Positions 25,771 through 33,225 of a DNA stretch of 64,000 bases are shown in pieces. Source of the stretch: Streptomyces sp. NBC_00572 (lineage in GTDB: Bacteria > Actinomycetota > Actinomycetes > Streptomycetales > Streptomycetaceae). Each line of letters opens with the position of its first letter. Within the stretch, counting starts at the first letter, position 1. Position numbers and translations under genes: made by a program. A model generated the notes under the pieces. That model saw only the letters and a program-made list of their open reading frames with translations. It did not search any database and was not told the DNA's origin. Where the stretch lies: the NCBI RefSeq assembly GCF_026341815.1, contig NZ_JAPENX010000001.1, positions 5,394,001-5,458,000 on the forward strand, given 5' to 3'.

Positions 25771-26837
25771 GTTCCACCGCCCCGGCGTCCGGACCCTCGG
25801 GCCCCTCGGGCATCGACCACGTCGACGAGCGGCTGCTGCGCACCACCCCGCTGAAGAAGCTCCTCGCCCGCCCCGAGCTCGGCTCGGTCGTCGGCGCGAT
25901 CGCCGTCTTCGTCTTCTTCTCGGTGGTCGCCGACAGCTTCCTGAACCCGTCCAGCCTGGGGACCGTGCTCTACGCGGCCTCCACCATCGGCATCATGGCC
26001 GTCCCCGTCGCGCTGCTCATGATCGGCGGCGAGTTCGACCTGTCCGCCGGCGTCCTGGTCACCAGCTCGGCCCTGATCTCGTCGATGTTCAGCTACCAGA
26101 TGACGGCGAACGTCTGGGTCGGGGTCGGCGTCTCGCTGCTCGTCACGCTGGCGATCGGCGTCTTCAACGGCGTCATGCTGACCCGTACCAAGCTGCCCAG
26201 CTTCATCATCACGCTCGGCACCTTCCTCATGCTGACCGGCCTGAACCTGGGCCTCACCAAGCTCATCAGCGGCACCGTCTCCACCAAGACCATCGCCGAC
26301 ATGGAGGGCTTCTCCTCCGCCCGCAAGCTGTTCGCCTCGCAGCTGACCATCGGCGGCGTCGAGTTCAAGGTGACCATCCTGTGGTGGTTCGGCCTGGTCG
26401 CGCTCGCCACCTGGATCCTGCTCCGGACCCGCTTCGGCAACTGGATCTTCGCGGTCGGCGGCGGCGCCGACGCGGCCCGTGCGGTCGGCGTCCCCGTCTA
26501 CCGGACGAAGATCGGCCTCTACATGGGCGTGGCGTTCTGCGCCTGGATCTCCGGCCAACACCTGCTCTTCTCCTTCGACGTCGTCCAGTCGGGCGAGGGC
26601 GTCGGCAACGAGCTGATCTACATCATCGCGGCCGTCATCGGCGGCTGTCTGATTACCGGCGGATACGGCTCCGCCATCGGCTCGGCCGTCGGCGCCCTCA
26701 TCTTCGGCATGACCAGCAAGGGCATCGTGTACGCCGAGTGGAACCCGGACTGGTTCAAGTTCTTCCTGGGAGCGATGCTCCTCCTGGCGACCCTGCTGAA
26801 CGCCTGGATCCGCAAGCGCGTGGAGGCCACCAAGTGA
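25767..26837 (+). CDS. sugar ABC transporter permease
   Basis: This 356-aa BPD_transp_2 (ribose-type) permease has about nine to ten hydrophobic segments. Diagnostic stretches are GIMAVPVALLMIGGEFDLSAG near residue 75, LTRTKLPSFIITLGTFLMLTGLNL around residue 135, and AVGGGADAARAVGVPVYRTK (the EAA-like cytoplasmic loop) around residue 230. It overlaps the upstream binding protein (ATGA) and the downstream ATPase (GTGA), so all three are translationally coupled. One permease gene probably forms a homodimer. Confidence 0.92.
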   Translation: MSSTAPASGPSGPSGIDHVDERLLRTTPLKKLLARPELGSVVGAIAVFVFFSVVADSFLNPSSLGTVLYAASTIGIMAVPVALLMIGGEFDLSAGVLVTSSALISSMFSYQMTANVWVGVGVSLLVTLAIGVFNGVMLTRTKLPSFIITLGTFLMLTGLNLGLTKLISGTVSTKTIADMEGFSSARKLFASQLTIGGVEFKVTILWWFGLVALATWILLRTRFGNWIFAVGGGADAARAVGVPVYRTKIGLYMGVAFCAWISGQHLLFSFDVVQSGEGVGNELIYIIAAVIGGCLITGGYGSAIGSAVGALIFGMTSKGIVYAEWNPDWFKFFLGAMLLLATLLNAWIRKRVEATK

Positions 26838-27640
26838 CGACGGCCACGAAGACCGAGTCCGTTCCGCTCGTCGAGCTCGACGACGTCAGCAAGTACTACG
26901 GCAACATCCGCGCCCTCGAAGGGGTCTCCCTGGAGGTCCGCTCCGGCGAGATCTCCTGCGTCCTCGGCGACAACGGCGCCGGCAAGTCCACCCTCATCAA
27001 GATCGTCGCCGGGCTGCACCGGCACGACGCGGGCACCTTCCGCATCGAGGGCGAGGAGGTCACCCTCGCCAACCCGCGCGACGCCCTCGACCGGGGCATC
27101 GCCACCGTCTACCAGGACCTCGCCGTCGTCCCGCTCATGCCCGTCTGGCGGAACTTCTTCCTCGGCTCCGAGCCCACCAAGGGCTCCGGCCCGTTCAAGC
27201 GGCTCGACGTCGACCTGATGCGGACCACCACCCGCGAGGCGCTGCTCCGCATGGGCATCGACCTGCGCGACGTCGACCAGCCGATCGGCACCCTCTCCGG
27301 CGGCGAGCGCCAGTGCGTGGCCATCGCCCGTGCCGTCCACTTCGGCGCCAAGGTCCTCGTCCTCGACGAGCCGACCGCCGCGCTCGGCGTCAAGCAGTCC
27401 GGCGTCGTCCTGAAGTACGTGGCCGCCGCCCGCGACCAGGGACTCGGCGTGGTTCTCATCACCCACAACCCGCACCACGCCTATCTCGTCGGCGACCGGT
27501 TCGTCCTCCTCAAGCGCGGCGTGATGGCCGGCAGCCACACCAAGGGCTCCGTCACGCTCGACGAGTTGACCCGGCAGATGGCCGGCGGCACCGAGCTGGA
27601 GGACCTCCGCCACGAGCTGGAGCGGCCTTCCGGGCCGTAG
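26834..27640 (+). CDS. sugar ABC transporter ATP-binding protein
   Basis: This 268-aa ATPase has Walker A GDNGAGKST, Q-loop YQDLAVVP, signature LSGGERQ, Walker B VLVLDEPTAALG and switch His THNPHHA. It has a single nucleotide-binding domain, unlike RbsA/XylG proteins with two, and so resembles the FrcA-type ATPases of carbohydrate uptake transporter family 2. The GTG start overlaps the permease stop. Fifty-six bases separate it from the ROK kinase. Confidence 0.92.
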   Translation: MTTATKTESVPLVELDDVSKYYGNIRALEGVSLEVRSGEISCVLGDNGAGKSTLIKIVAGLHRHDAGTFRIEGEEVTLANPRDALDRGIATVYQDLAVVPLMPVWRNFFLGSEPTKGSGPFKRLDVDLMRTTTREALLRMGIDLRDVDQPIGTLSGGERQCVAIARAVHFGAKVLVLDEPTAALGVKQSGVVLKYVAAARDQGLGVVLITHNPHHAYLVGDRFVLLKRGVMAGSHTKGSVTLDELTRQMAGGTELEDLRHELERPSGP

Positions 27641-27696
27641 CGGCGCCGCCCCGATGTGACGGCCCCTTGACACCCCACCTGGCAGAATCGGAGCCG

Positions 27697-28872
27697 ATGA
27701 GTACCTACCGTGACCTCGCGCACCGGGGCTCCGCCCGCGGCACCGTGCTGCGGACCGTCGGCACCCGGGAGCGGCGCTCCCATCTGACGGCGCCCCGGGT
27801 GCCGACCGTCGGCATCGACATCGGCGGTACGAAGGTGATGGCCGGTGTCGTCGACGCCGACGGCAACATCCTGGAGAAGCTCCGCACGGAGACCCCGGAC
27901 AAGTCCAAGAGCCCCAAGGTCGTCGAGGACACCATCGTCGAGCTGGTCCTGGACCTCTCCGACCGGCACGACGTGCACGCCGTCGGCATCGGGGCGGCGG
28001 GCTGGGTGGACGCCGAGCGCGCCACCGTGCTCTTCGCCCCGCACCTCGCCTGGCGCAACGAGCCCCTTCGGGACGCCCTCCAGGGCCGTCTCGCCGTCCC
28101 CGTCATGGTCGACAACGACGCCAACACCGCCGCCTGGGCGGAGTGGCGCTTCGGTGCCGGACGGGGCGAGGACCACCTCGTCATGATCACCCTCGGCACC
28201 GGCATCGGCGGCGCCATTCTGGAGGGCGGCCAGGTCAAGCGCGGCAAGTACGGGGTGGCCGGCGAGTTCGGCCACATGCAGGTCGTCCCCGGCGGTCACC
28301 GCTGCCCCTGCGGCAACCGCGGCTGCTGGGAGCAGTACAGCTCGGGCAACGCGCTGGTCCGCGAGGCCCGCGAGCTGGCCGCCGCCGACTCCCCGGTCGC
28401 GTACAACATCATCGAACGGGTCAAGGGGAACGTCCCGGAGATCACCGGGCCGCTCATCACCGAGCTGGCCCGCGAGGGCGACGCCATGTGCGTCGAGCTG
28501 CTCCAGGACATCGGCCAGTGGCTCGGCGTCGGCATCGCCAACCTGGCCGCCGCCCTCGACCCCTCCTGCTTCGTCATCGGCGGTGGTGTCTCGGCCGCCG
28601 ACGACCTGCTCATCGGCCCCGCGAGGGACTCCTTCCGTCGCCACCTCACCGGCCGCGGCTACCGTCCCGAGGCCCGCATCACCCGCGCCCAGCTCGGCCC
28701 CGAGGCGGGCATGGTCGGCGCCGCCGACCTCGCCCGGCTCGTCGCCCGCCGCTTCCGCCGCGCCAACCGGCGCCGGTTGGAGCGGTACGAACGGTACGAG
28801 CGTTACGCCCAGGCCCTGCGCAACGGGACCTCGGGCCGGGCCGCCCGTACCCCCGAGGATCCGCCTTCATGA
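27697..28872 (+). CDS. ROK-family sugar kinase
   Basis: This sugar kinase (391 aa) has ATP-binding GIDIGGTKVMAGVVD after a 37-residue N-terminal extension, catalytic Asp in VDNDANTAAWAEW, the second phosphate motif LGTGIGGAI, and the ROK zinc-binding signature GHRCPCGNRGCWEQY (CxCGxxGC). No helix-turn-helix is apparent in the extension, so it is a kinase rather than a ROK repressor. It is somewhat long for a glucokinase, with an Arg/Tyr-rich tail (RYERYERY) of unknown role. Position after the ABC genes suggests it phosphorylates the imported sugar. Confidence 0.92.
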   Translation: MSTYRDLAHRGSARGTVLRTVGTRERRSHLTAPRVPTVGIDIGGTKVMAGVVDADGNILEKLRTETPDKSKSPKVVEDTIVELVLDLSDRHDVHAVGIGAAGWVDAERATVLFAPHLAWRNEPLRDALQGRLAVPVMVDNDANTAAWAEWRFGAGRGEDHLVMITLGTGIGGAILEGGQVKRGKYGVAGEFGHMQVVPGGHRCPCGNRGCWEQYSSGNALVREARELAAADSPVAYNIIERVKGNVPEITGPLITELAREGDAMCVELLQDIGQWLGVGIANLAAALDPSCFVIGGGVSAADDLLIGPARDSFRRHLTGRGYRPEARITRAQLGPEAGMVGAADLARLVARRFRRANRRRLERYERYERYAQALRNGTSGRAARTPEDPPS

Positions 28873-29447
28873 CCCTGCCCCACCAGTCCACCCCGCCGCG
28901 CGACCCCCGGGGCAAGCTTCCCGAGGACCGTCGGCACATGATCCGCCGCCGCTGGATCACGGCCGTCATCATCGTGCTCCTGGTCGGCATCCCGGCCGGC
29001 TATCTCGTCATCTCCGCAGGTCAGAGCCGGGACAGCGGACGCGACAAGGAACGCGAGTCCTCGGCGGCCGGCCTCCAGGCCAACTGGCCGTCGCTGATGA
29101 AGCGCCGGGTCTTCGAGGTCCCCGTTCCCGGCGGGGCCTGGGGCGTCGCGTACTACGAGACCAGCAACTGGAAGACGAGCCGGCTGTACGTGCAGTTCAC
29201 GACCACCGCGGCCGGCCTCGACGGCTTCCTCGCCGAGTCCGGGTCCGGTCGCGCGGAACTCACCCCGGGCCGGATCACCGTCGGCGAACGCGACGCCGAC
29301 ATCGCGGGCTGGACCTTCGCCGAGGGCATGAGCTGGGCCGGTACGACGGTGAAGCGCGAGGAACCGCGCCCGACGACCGACATCACGGTCGACCTCACCG
29401 ACCCGGCGTTCCCCCGGGTGTACGCGGTCTCCGCGACGAGCCCCTGA
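28869..29447 (+). CDS. single-pass membrane protein coupled to the ROK kinase
   Basis: This 192-aa protein starts inside the kinase stop codon (ATGA), so it is translationally coupled. A positively charged N-terminus (MIRRRW) precedes one membrane segment, ITAVIIVLLVGIPAGYLVIS, at about residues 31-50; the remaining 140 residues would lie outside. The outer part has beta-rich segments (RVFEVPVPGGAWGVAYYETS, RLYVQFTTTAAGLDGFL). No family recognised. Its coupling to sugar-uptake genes suggests a membrane accessory role, but this is inference. Confidence 0.78.
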   Translation: MTLPHQSTPPRDPRGKLPEDRRHMIRRRWITAVIIVLLVGIPAGYLVISAGQSRDSGRDKERESSAAGLQANWPSLMKRRVFEVPVPGGAWGVAYYETSNWKTSRLYVQFTTTAAGLDGFLAESGSGRAELTPGRITVGERDADIAGWTFAEGMSWAGTTVKREEPRPTTDITVDLTDPAFPRVYAVSATSP

Positions 29448-29484
29448 GGTCTCCCCGGATTCCTCCGGGCCAGGTGTCCCCGGG

Positions 29485-29925
29485 TCAGGCGTTCTTCTCC
29501 ATGCCCGGGCGCAGCCGGGCGAGCAGGGCGTAGAGCGTCGTGCTCTCGTCCTCGTCGAGGGTGTCGAGCGCCCCGCTGGTGGCCTGCATCTCCTCGCGGA
29601 CGCGACGGATGATCTCGCGGCCCTCGTCGGTCGCCACGACGTTCTTGACGCGGCGGTCGGCGGGGTCGGGCTCGCGGCGGACCAGGGAGCGGGCCTCCAG
29701 GCGGTCGATGATCCCGGTGACGTTGGACGCGTCGCACACGAGCAGGGTGGCGAGGGCGCGCATCGGCAGTGGGCCGTTGAGCTGAGCGAGGACCTTCGCC
29801 TGTGTGGAGGTCAGTCCGTGGTGGGCCGCGGCGGCCGCGAAGTCGCGCCACTGGGCCGTGCCGATGGCGGCGAGGAGCTCCAGGAGCTGGAGCTTGGTGG
29901 GGGTCACGGGGGTCGTCGCGCTCAT
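29485..29925 (-). CDS. MarR-family regulator
   Basis: This 146-aa winged-helix regulator has GLTSTQAKVLAQLNGPLPMRALA, the recognition helix region CDASNVTGIIDRLEARSLV, and the wing DPADRRVKNVVATDEG. It is divergent from a 14-helix MFS exporter, and three copies of a palindromic 17-bp element lie between the two starts, so it almost certainly represses the exporter and itself and releases on ligand binding, as MarR proteins do for drug pumps. Confidence 0.93.
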   Translation of the reverse strand: MSATTPVTPTKLQLLELLAAIGTAQWRDFAAAAAHHGLTSTQAKVLAQLNGPLPMRALATLLVCDASNVTGIIDRLEARSLVRREPDPADRRVKNVVATDEGREIIRRVREEMQATSGALDTLDEDESTTLYALLARLRPGMEKNA

Positions 29926-29945
29926 GGTTCGAGCGTACTCAGAAC

Positions 29946-30024
29946 ACTTGACATTATCAATTGTTTACTTGACCACATCAAGTATCGGGGTCTAACGTCG
30001 GCGAAGTACTTGATGACATCAAAC
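29946..30024. promoter_or_regulatory. three MarR operator copies
   Basis: The 17-bp element ACTTGA-N5-TCAAxx occurs three times: 29946-29962 (ACTTGACATTATCAATT), 29967-29983 (ACTTGACCACATCAAGT, perfect 6-bp dyad) and 30008-30024 (ACTTGATGACATCAAAC). Start-to-start spacings are 21 and 41 bp, close to two and four helical turns, so all three face the same side of the DNA. Confidence 0.8.
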
Positions 30025-30095
30025 ATCGACGATCTGAAGCAGTGACGCTCCGAAGCGCCGACGTTGCCGAAGCACTGAAAAGGCCCTCCTCTGCC

Positions 30096-31637
30096 ATGAG
30101 CCACGCCCCCACGACGTCCACCGCCGATCCCCGGCGCGAGACGGTCATCGTCTTCGCCCTGAGTCTCGCCGCCATGGTCGTCTCGATGATGCAGACCCTG
30201 CCGGTCCCGATCCTCGGCCTCATCCGGGCCGACCTCGGCACCTCGACCGCCAACGTGAGCTGGGTGACCACCGCCACGCTGCTCTCCGCCGCCGTCTTCA
30301 CCCCGCTGCTCGGCCGCTTCGGCGACCAGCACGGCAAGAAGCCGACCCTCGTCGCCGTGCTCGGCGTCATGGTCGTCGGTTCCGTGGTCGCCGCCCTCGC
30401 GACCTCGCTGCCCCTGCTGATCCTCGGCCGTGTCCTCCAGGGCGCCGCCACCGCGATCTTCCCGCTCGCCCTGTCCGTGCTCCGCGAGGAGGTCAGGCCG
30501 CAGCGGCTGCCCGGCGCCATGTCGCTCGTCAGCGGCACCCTCGCGTTCGGCAGTGGCCTCGCGCTCGTCGCCACCGGCCTGCTCACCTCCGGCTCCGACG
30601 CCGACTACCGCAGCGCCTTCTGGATGGCCACCGGCTTCGCGGCGCTCGCCCTGCTCGCGGTCGTCTTCCTCGTCCCCGCGACCCGCCACAAGACGGGCGG
30701 CCGGACCGACTTCCTCGGCGCGCTGACCCTCGGCATCACGCTGCTGCTGCTCCTGCTGCCCATCTCGCAGGGCCACGAGTGGGGCTGGGCCTCGGCCCGT
30801 ACGCTCGGCAGCTTCGCCGGTGCCGCCGTCATGGCGGTCGTCTGGGTCCTCGTGGAACGGAAGGTCCGCGAACCGCTCGTCGACATGAAGATGTTCGTGC
30901 ACCGTCCCGTGCTCATGGCCAACCTGGCCGGCATCCTCGTCGGCTTCGGCATGTTCGCGAACTTCCTCGGTGTCTCCTACCTCGTCCAGATGCCCGAGGC
31001 CCTCACCGGCTACGGCTTCGACGCGTCCATCCTGCGCGCCTCCGTGGAGTTCCTGCTGCCCGGCGCGATCGTCTCGCTGCTCGCCTCCCCGATCGGCGGC
31101 CAGCTGGTCCGCCACCGCGGCCCCCGCGCGGCCCTCGCCCTGGCCGCCGGCCTCGGCGCCGTCGGCTTCGCCTGGCTCGCCCTCGACCACGGCCACACGG
31201 CCTCGGTGATCGGCGCGGGTGTCGTGGTCGGTGCCGCCGTGAGCTTCGGTTACGCGGCCATGCCGGCGGTCATCATGTCGAGCGTCCCGCACCACCAGAG
31301 CGGCATCGCGAACGGCATCAACTCCATCTCCCGCTCCACGGGCAGCGCGATCGGCAGCGCGGTCGTCACCACGATCCTCGCCTCGCAGACGATCGAGCAC
31401 CTTCCGGCCGGGGTGCCGCCCCTGCCCGCCGAGTCCGGCTTCACCCTCACCTTCTGGATCGGCGCCACGGCCTTCGCCCTGGTCGCGGCGATCGCGGGGC
31501 TGGGTCTGCGCGGGCGGCAGACGCCCCGCACGACTCCGGCGACGGCCGACGACTCCGCCTCCGCTTCCGCCCCTGCCTCCGCTTCTGCCTCCGCCTCCCA
31601 TTCGGAGGAGGCGACGGTGACGGTCGCGGCGTCCTAG
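30096..31637 (+). CDS. MFS drug exporter (DHA2, 14 TM)
   Basis: This 513-aa major facilitator has about fourteen hydrophobic segments and the DHA2 motifs: motif A LGRFGDQHGKKPTL after helix 2, motif C region GTLAFGSGLALVATG in helix 5, and WVTTATLLSAAVFTPLLG in helix 2. Members export drugs and toxic metabolites by proton antiport. The C-terminus is a low-complexity Ser/Ala tail (SASASAPASASASAS). ATG 30096 follows GAAAAGG at somewhat long spacing; an in-frame ATG at 30042 would overlap the operator region less convincingly. Regulated by the divergent MarR protein. Confidence 0.92.
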   Translation: MSHAPTTSTADPRRETVIVFALSLAAMVVSMMQTLPVPILGLIRADLGTSTANVSWVTTATLLSAAVFTPLLGRFGDQHGKKPTLVAVLGVMVVGSVVAALATSLPLLILGRVLQGAATAIFPLALSVLREEVRPQRLPGAMSLVSGTLAFGSGLALVATGLLTSGSDADYRSAFWMATGFAALALLAVVFLVPATRHKTGGRTDFLGALTLGITLLLLLLPISQGHEWGWASARTLGSFAGAAVMAVVWVLVERKVREPLVDMKMFVHRPVLMANLAGILVGFGMFANFLGVSYLVQMPEALTGYGFDASILRASVEFLLPGAIVSLLASPIGGQLVRHRGPRAALALAAGLGAVGFAWLALDHGHTASVIGAGVVVGAAVSFGYAAMPAVIMSSVPHHQSGIANGINSISRSTGSAIGSAVVTTILASQTIEHLPAGVPPLPAESGFTLTFWIGATAFALVAAIAGLGLRGRQTPRTTPATADDSASASAPASASASASHSEEATVTVAAS

Positions 31638-31648
31638 GCGAGGCCCTC

Positions 31649-31721
31649 TTCGCCGGAGCGGCGCTCGGGTTCGGACGGCACCTGGTGTGCCGTCGCCGTC
31701 ACCGAGCGTCGCTCCGGCGAA
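31649..31721 (+). terminator. nested-hairpin terminator after the MFS gene
   Basis: Outer arms of 20 bp (TTCGCCGGAGCGGCGCTCGG with its complement, one mismatch) enclose an inner perfect 8-bp hairpin GACGGCAC-CTGGT-GTGCCGTC. It starts 11 bp after the exporter stop and isolates it from the peptide cassette. Confidence 0.75.
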
Positions 31722-32072
31722 TCTTCACATCGTGCGAGTGGAGGGGACGCCTCCCCTTGTGTCCTTCCTCGACCCGCCGGCCGTGCTCCCGCAGTTTGGG
31801 GCGTCTATGTCCCCTTCCGTTCCGCCAGGTCGACGGAGGGTCGATTTCTGTTACTCGATCCTGCGGAGAACCTGTGGCGATCTGCGGGCGATCTTCCAAG
31901 TGGATCGAAACGCCCTTCGTTTCGGTGATGAATTCGTGTGCCACGGCACGTCAACTCGGTTGGCCGGGCAACCCGTTCGCGTGCTTACATCTGCCCATCG
32001 CGGCCGCCGTCGGAACGGTGCTTGATTCCGGCCGGGGTAAAAACATTCACACGAATTGAAGGGTGCGCACAC
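31722..32072 (+). other. non-coding leader region of the peptide cassette
   Basis: About 350 bp without a convincing gene. It is less GC-rich than its surroundings, especially the last 60 bp (GGGGTAAAAACATTCACACG). It must contain the promoter of the precursor gene. A GAAGGG ribosome-binding site lies at 32058-32063. I could not fix -35/-10 boxes with confidence. Codon-like open stretches on either strand lack start sites and third-position bias. Confidence 0.5.
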
Positions 32073-32291
32073 ATGCGTAACGACATCGAGACCCGTGAGA
32101 TCGCCGACGCCGAGCTGGACGCCGTCTCCGGCGGCCTCGCCATCACCGGTGGCCTCGCCGGCGCCGTGATCGGCGACGTCAGCACCGTCCTGGGCACCGT
32201 GACCTCCCTCCAGACGGTCCAGGGCGTCCAGGCCGTGCCGGGCGTCGTCACGGGCCTCGCCGGTGTCAACGTCGGTATCGCCGGTCTCTGA
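32073..32291 (+). CDS. double-glycine-leader peptide precursor (72 aa)
   Basis: This is a ribosomal peptide precursor. The leader (residues 1-21) begins MRNDIETREI and ends ELDAVSGG, which fits the C39-peptidase recognition pattern: Gly-Gly at -2/-1, Leu15 at -7, Glu14 at -8 and a hydrophobic residue (Ile10) at -12. Cleavage after Gly21 gives a 51-residue core beginning LAITGGLAG, composed largely of Gly, Val, Ala, Leu, Thr and Gln, with no cysteine, no Trp/Tyr/Phe/His, no Lys/Arg and one Asp. A second GG at residues 26-27 is a less likely site. The gene has a good ribosome-binding site (GAAGGG, nine bases before ATG) and is followed by an HlyD adaptor and two ABC exporters. With no modification enzyme nearby it could be an unmodified hydrophobic bacteriocin or a signalling peptide. 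Confidence 0.82.
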   Translation: MRNDIETREIADAELDAVSGGLAITGGLAGAVIGDVSTVLGTVTSLQTVQGVQAVPGVVTGLAGVNVGIAGL

Positions 32292-32300
32292 GCGGCATAT

Positions 32301-32340
32301 CCGTGAACCCCGGAACGCTTTCCCGTTCCGGGGTTCACGG
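32301..32340 (+). terminator. perfect 17-bp hairpin between precursor and exporter genes
   Basis: CCGTGAACCCCGGAACG at 32301-32317 pairs perfectly with 32324-32340 across a 6-nt loop, nine bases after the precursor stop. No T-run follows. It could be a partial terminator or a 3' stabiliser, giving more precursor than exporter message, as is usual in bacteriocin operons. Confidence 0.7.
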
Positions 32341-32421
32341 CTGCCCGTCACGCCCTTGGCCGACGGGTTTCGGCCGGTCAATTCGGCAGCCCTGTAAAGA
32401 ATGCAGTCGAAGGAAGAGTCC

Positions 32422-33225
32422 GTGCAGTTCCGTCAGAAGGCGCTTTCCAAGCTGCAATCGCCCGAAGAACTCGACCTGCCCGTACGGTTCGCGCGCCCGC
32501 CCGGCCGGCTCGTGCTGGCCGTCACGGTCGTCGTCATGGCCGCCGCGGCCTTCTGGGCCTTCACCGGATCCGTGTCCCCCAAGCTGAGCGCGCCCGGCGT
32601 CCTCACCCGCGCCGAGGGCAGCTACCTCCTGCAGAGCCCGTACGCCGGACAGGTCACCGAGGTCCTCGCCGAGGAGGGCCAGCTGCTGTCCCCCGGCGCA
32701 CCCCTCCTCACGGTCCGAACGGACAAGGGCGACCGCGAGGTCAGCGTGGTCGAACGAGGGCGGGTGACCGGTCTCCTCGCCAAGACCGGTCTCGTCGTCA
32801 CCACCGGCGCCGACGTGGCGACCGTGGAACGCGTCAGGAACCAGGACGACCCCCTGGTCGCCATGCTCTACGTACCCGGCGGCAGCGGCGCGGCCATCCC
32901 CGTCGGCGCCCAGGTCGACCTAGGCGTCCAGTCCGCGCCCCGCCAACGGTTCGGCGTGCTGCGCGGCCGGGTCAAGGCGGTCGGCCGAGCCCCCCAGACG
33001 CAGGCGCAGATCATCGGCTTCCTCGGCGACGGCAGGCTCGCCGCGCAGTTCACCCGGCAGGGCGACCCCGTCGCGGTGCTCGTCCAGCTGGAGCGCTCCG
33101 CCACCACGTCCGGCTACCGGTGGTCCTCGGCGGACGGGCCCCCTTACGCCGTCGACTCCACCACGCCCGTCACCGGAACCGTCCACCTCGCCGCGCAGCG
33201 CCCCGTCGATTGGCTGCTCCCGTGA
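32422..33225 (+). CDS. HlyD-like adaptor of NHLM-type peptide exporter
   Basis: This 267-aa membrane-fusion-type protein begins VQFRQKALSKLQSPEELDLP, a lead-in characteristic of NHLM bacteriocin-system secretion proteins (TIGR03794), followed by one membrane helix (LVLAVTVVVMAAAAFWAFTG, about residues 31-50) and a biotinyl-lipoyl-like beta domain (GSYLLQSPYAGQVTEVLAEE; GRVTGLLAKTGLVV). I prefer GTG 32422 because AGGAAG lies five bases upstream; an ATG at 32401 has no site. It is shorter than gram-negative HlyD proteins, fitting an organism without an outer membrane. The stop overlaps the peptidase-exporter start (GTGA). Confidence 0.85.
   Translation: MQFRQKALSKLQSPEELDLPVRFARPPGRLVLAVTVVVMAAAAFWAFTGSVSPKLSAPGVLTRAEGSYLLQSPYAGQVTEVLAEEGQLLSPGAPLLTVRTDKGDREVSVVERGRVTGLLAKTGLVVTTGADVATVERVRNQDDPLVAMLYVPGGSGAAIPVGAQVDLGVQSAPRQRFGVLRGRVKAVGRAPQTQAQIIGFLGDGRLAAQFTRQGDPVAVLVQLERSATTSGYRWSSADGPPYAVDSTTPVTGTVHLAAQRPVDWLLP

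Noticed and set aside
31722..32072. Small open frames in the leader region of the peptide cassette as additional precursors
   Set aside because: None has a double-glycine leader, a ribosome-binding site or coding-type third-position bias.
32124..32291. Precursor as a lanthipeptide, sactipeptide or thiopeptide
   Set aside because: The core has no cysteine and no LanM, radical SAM or YcaO gene is present nearby.
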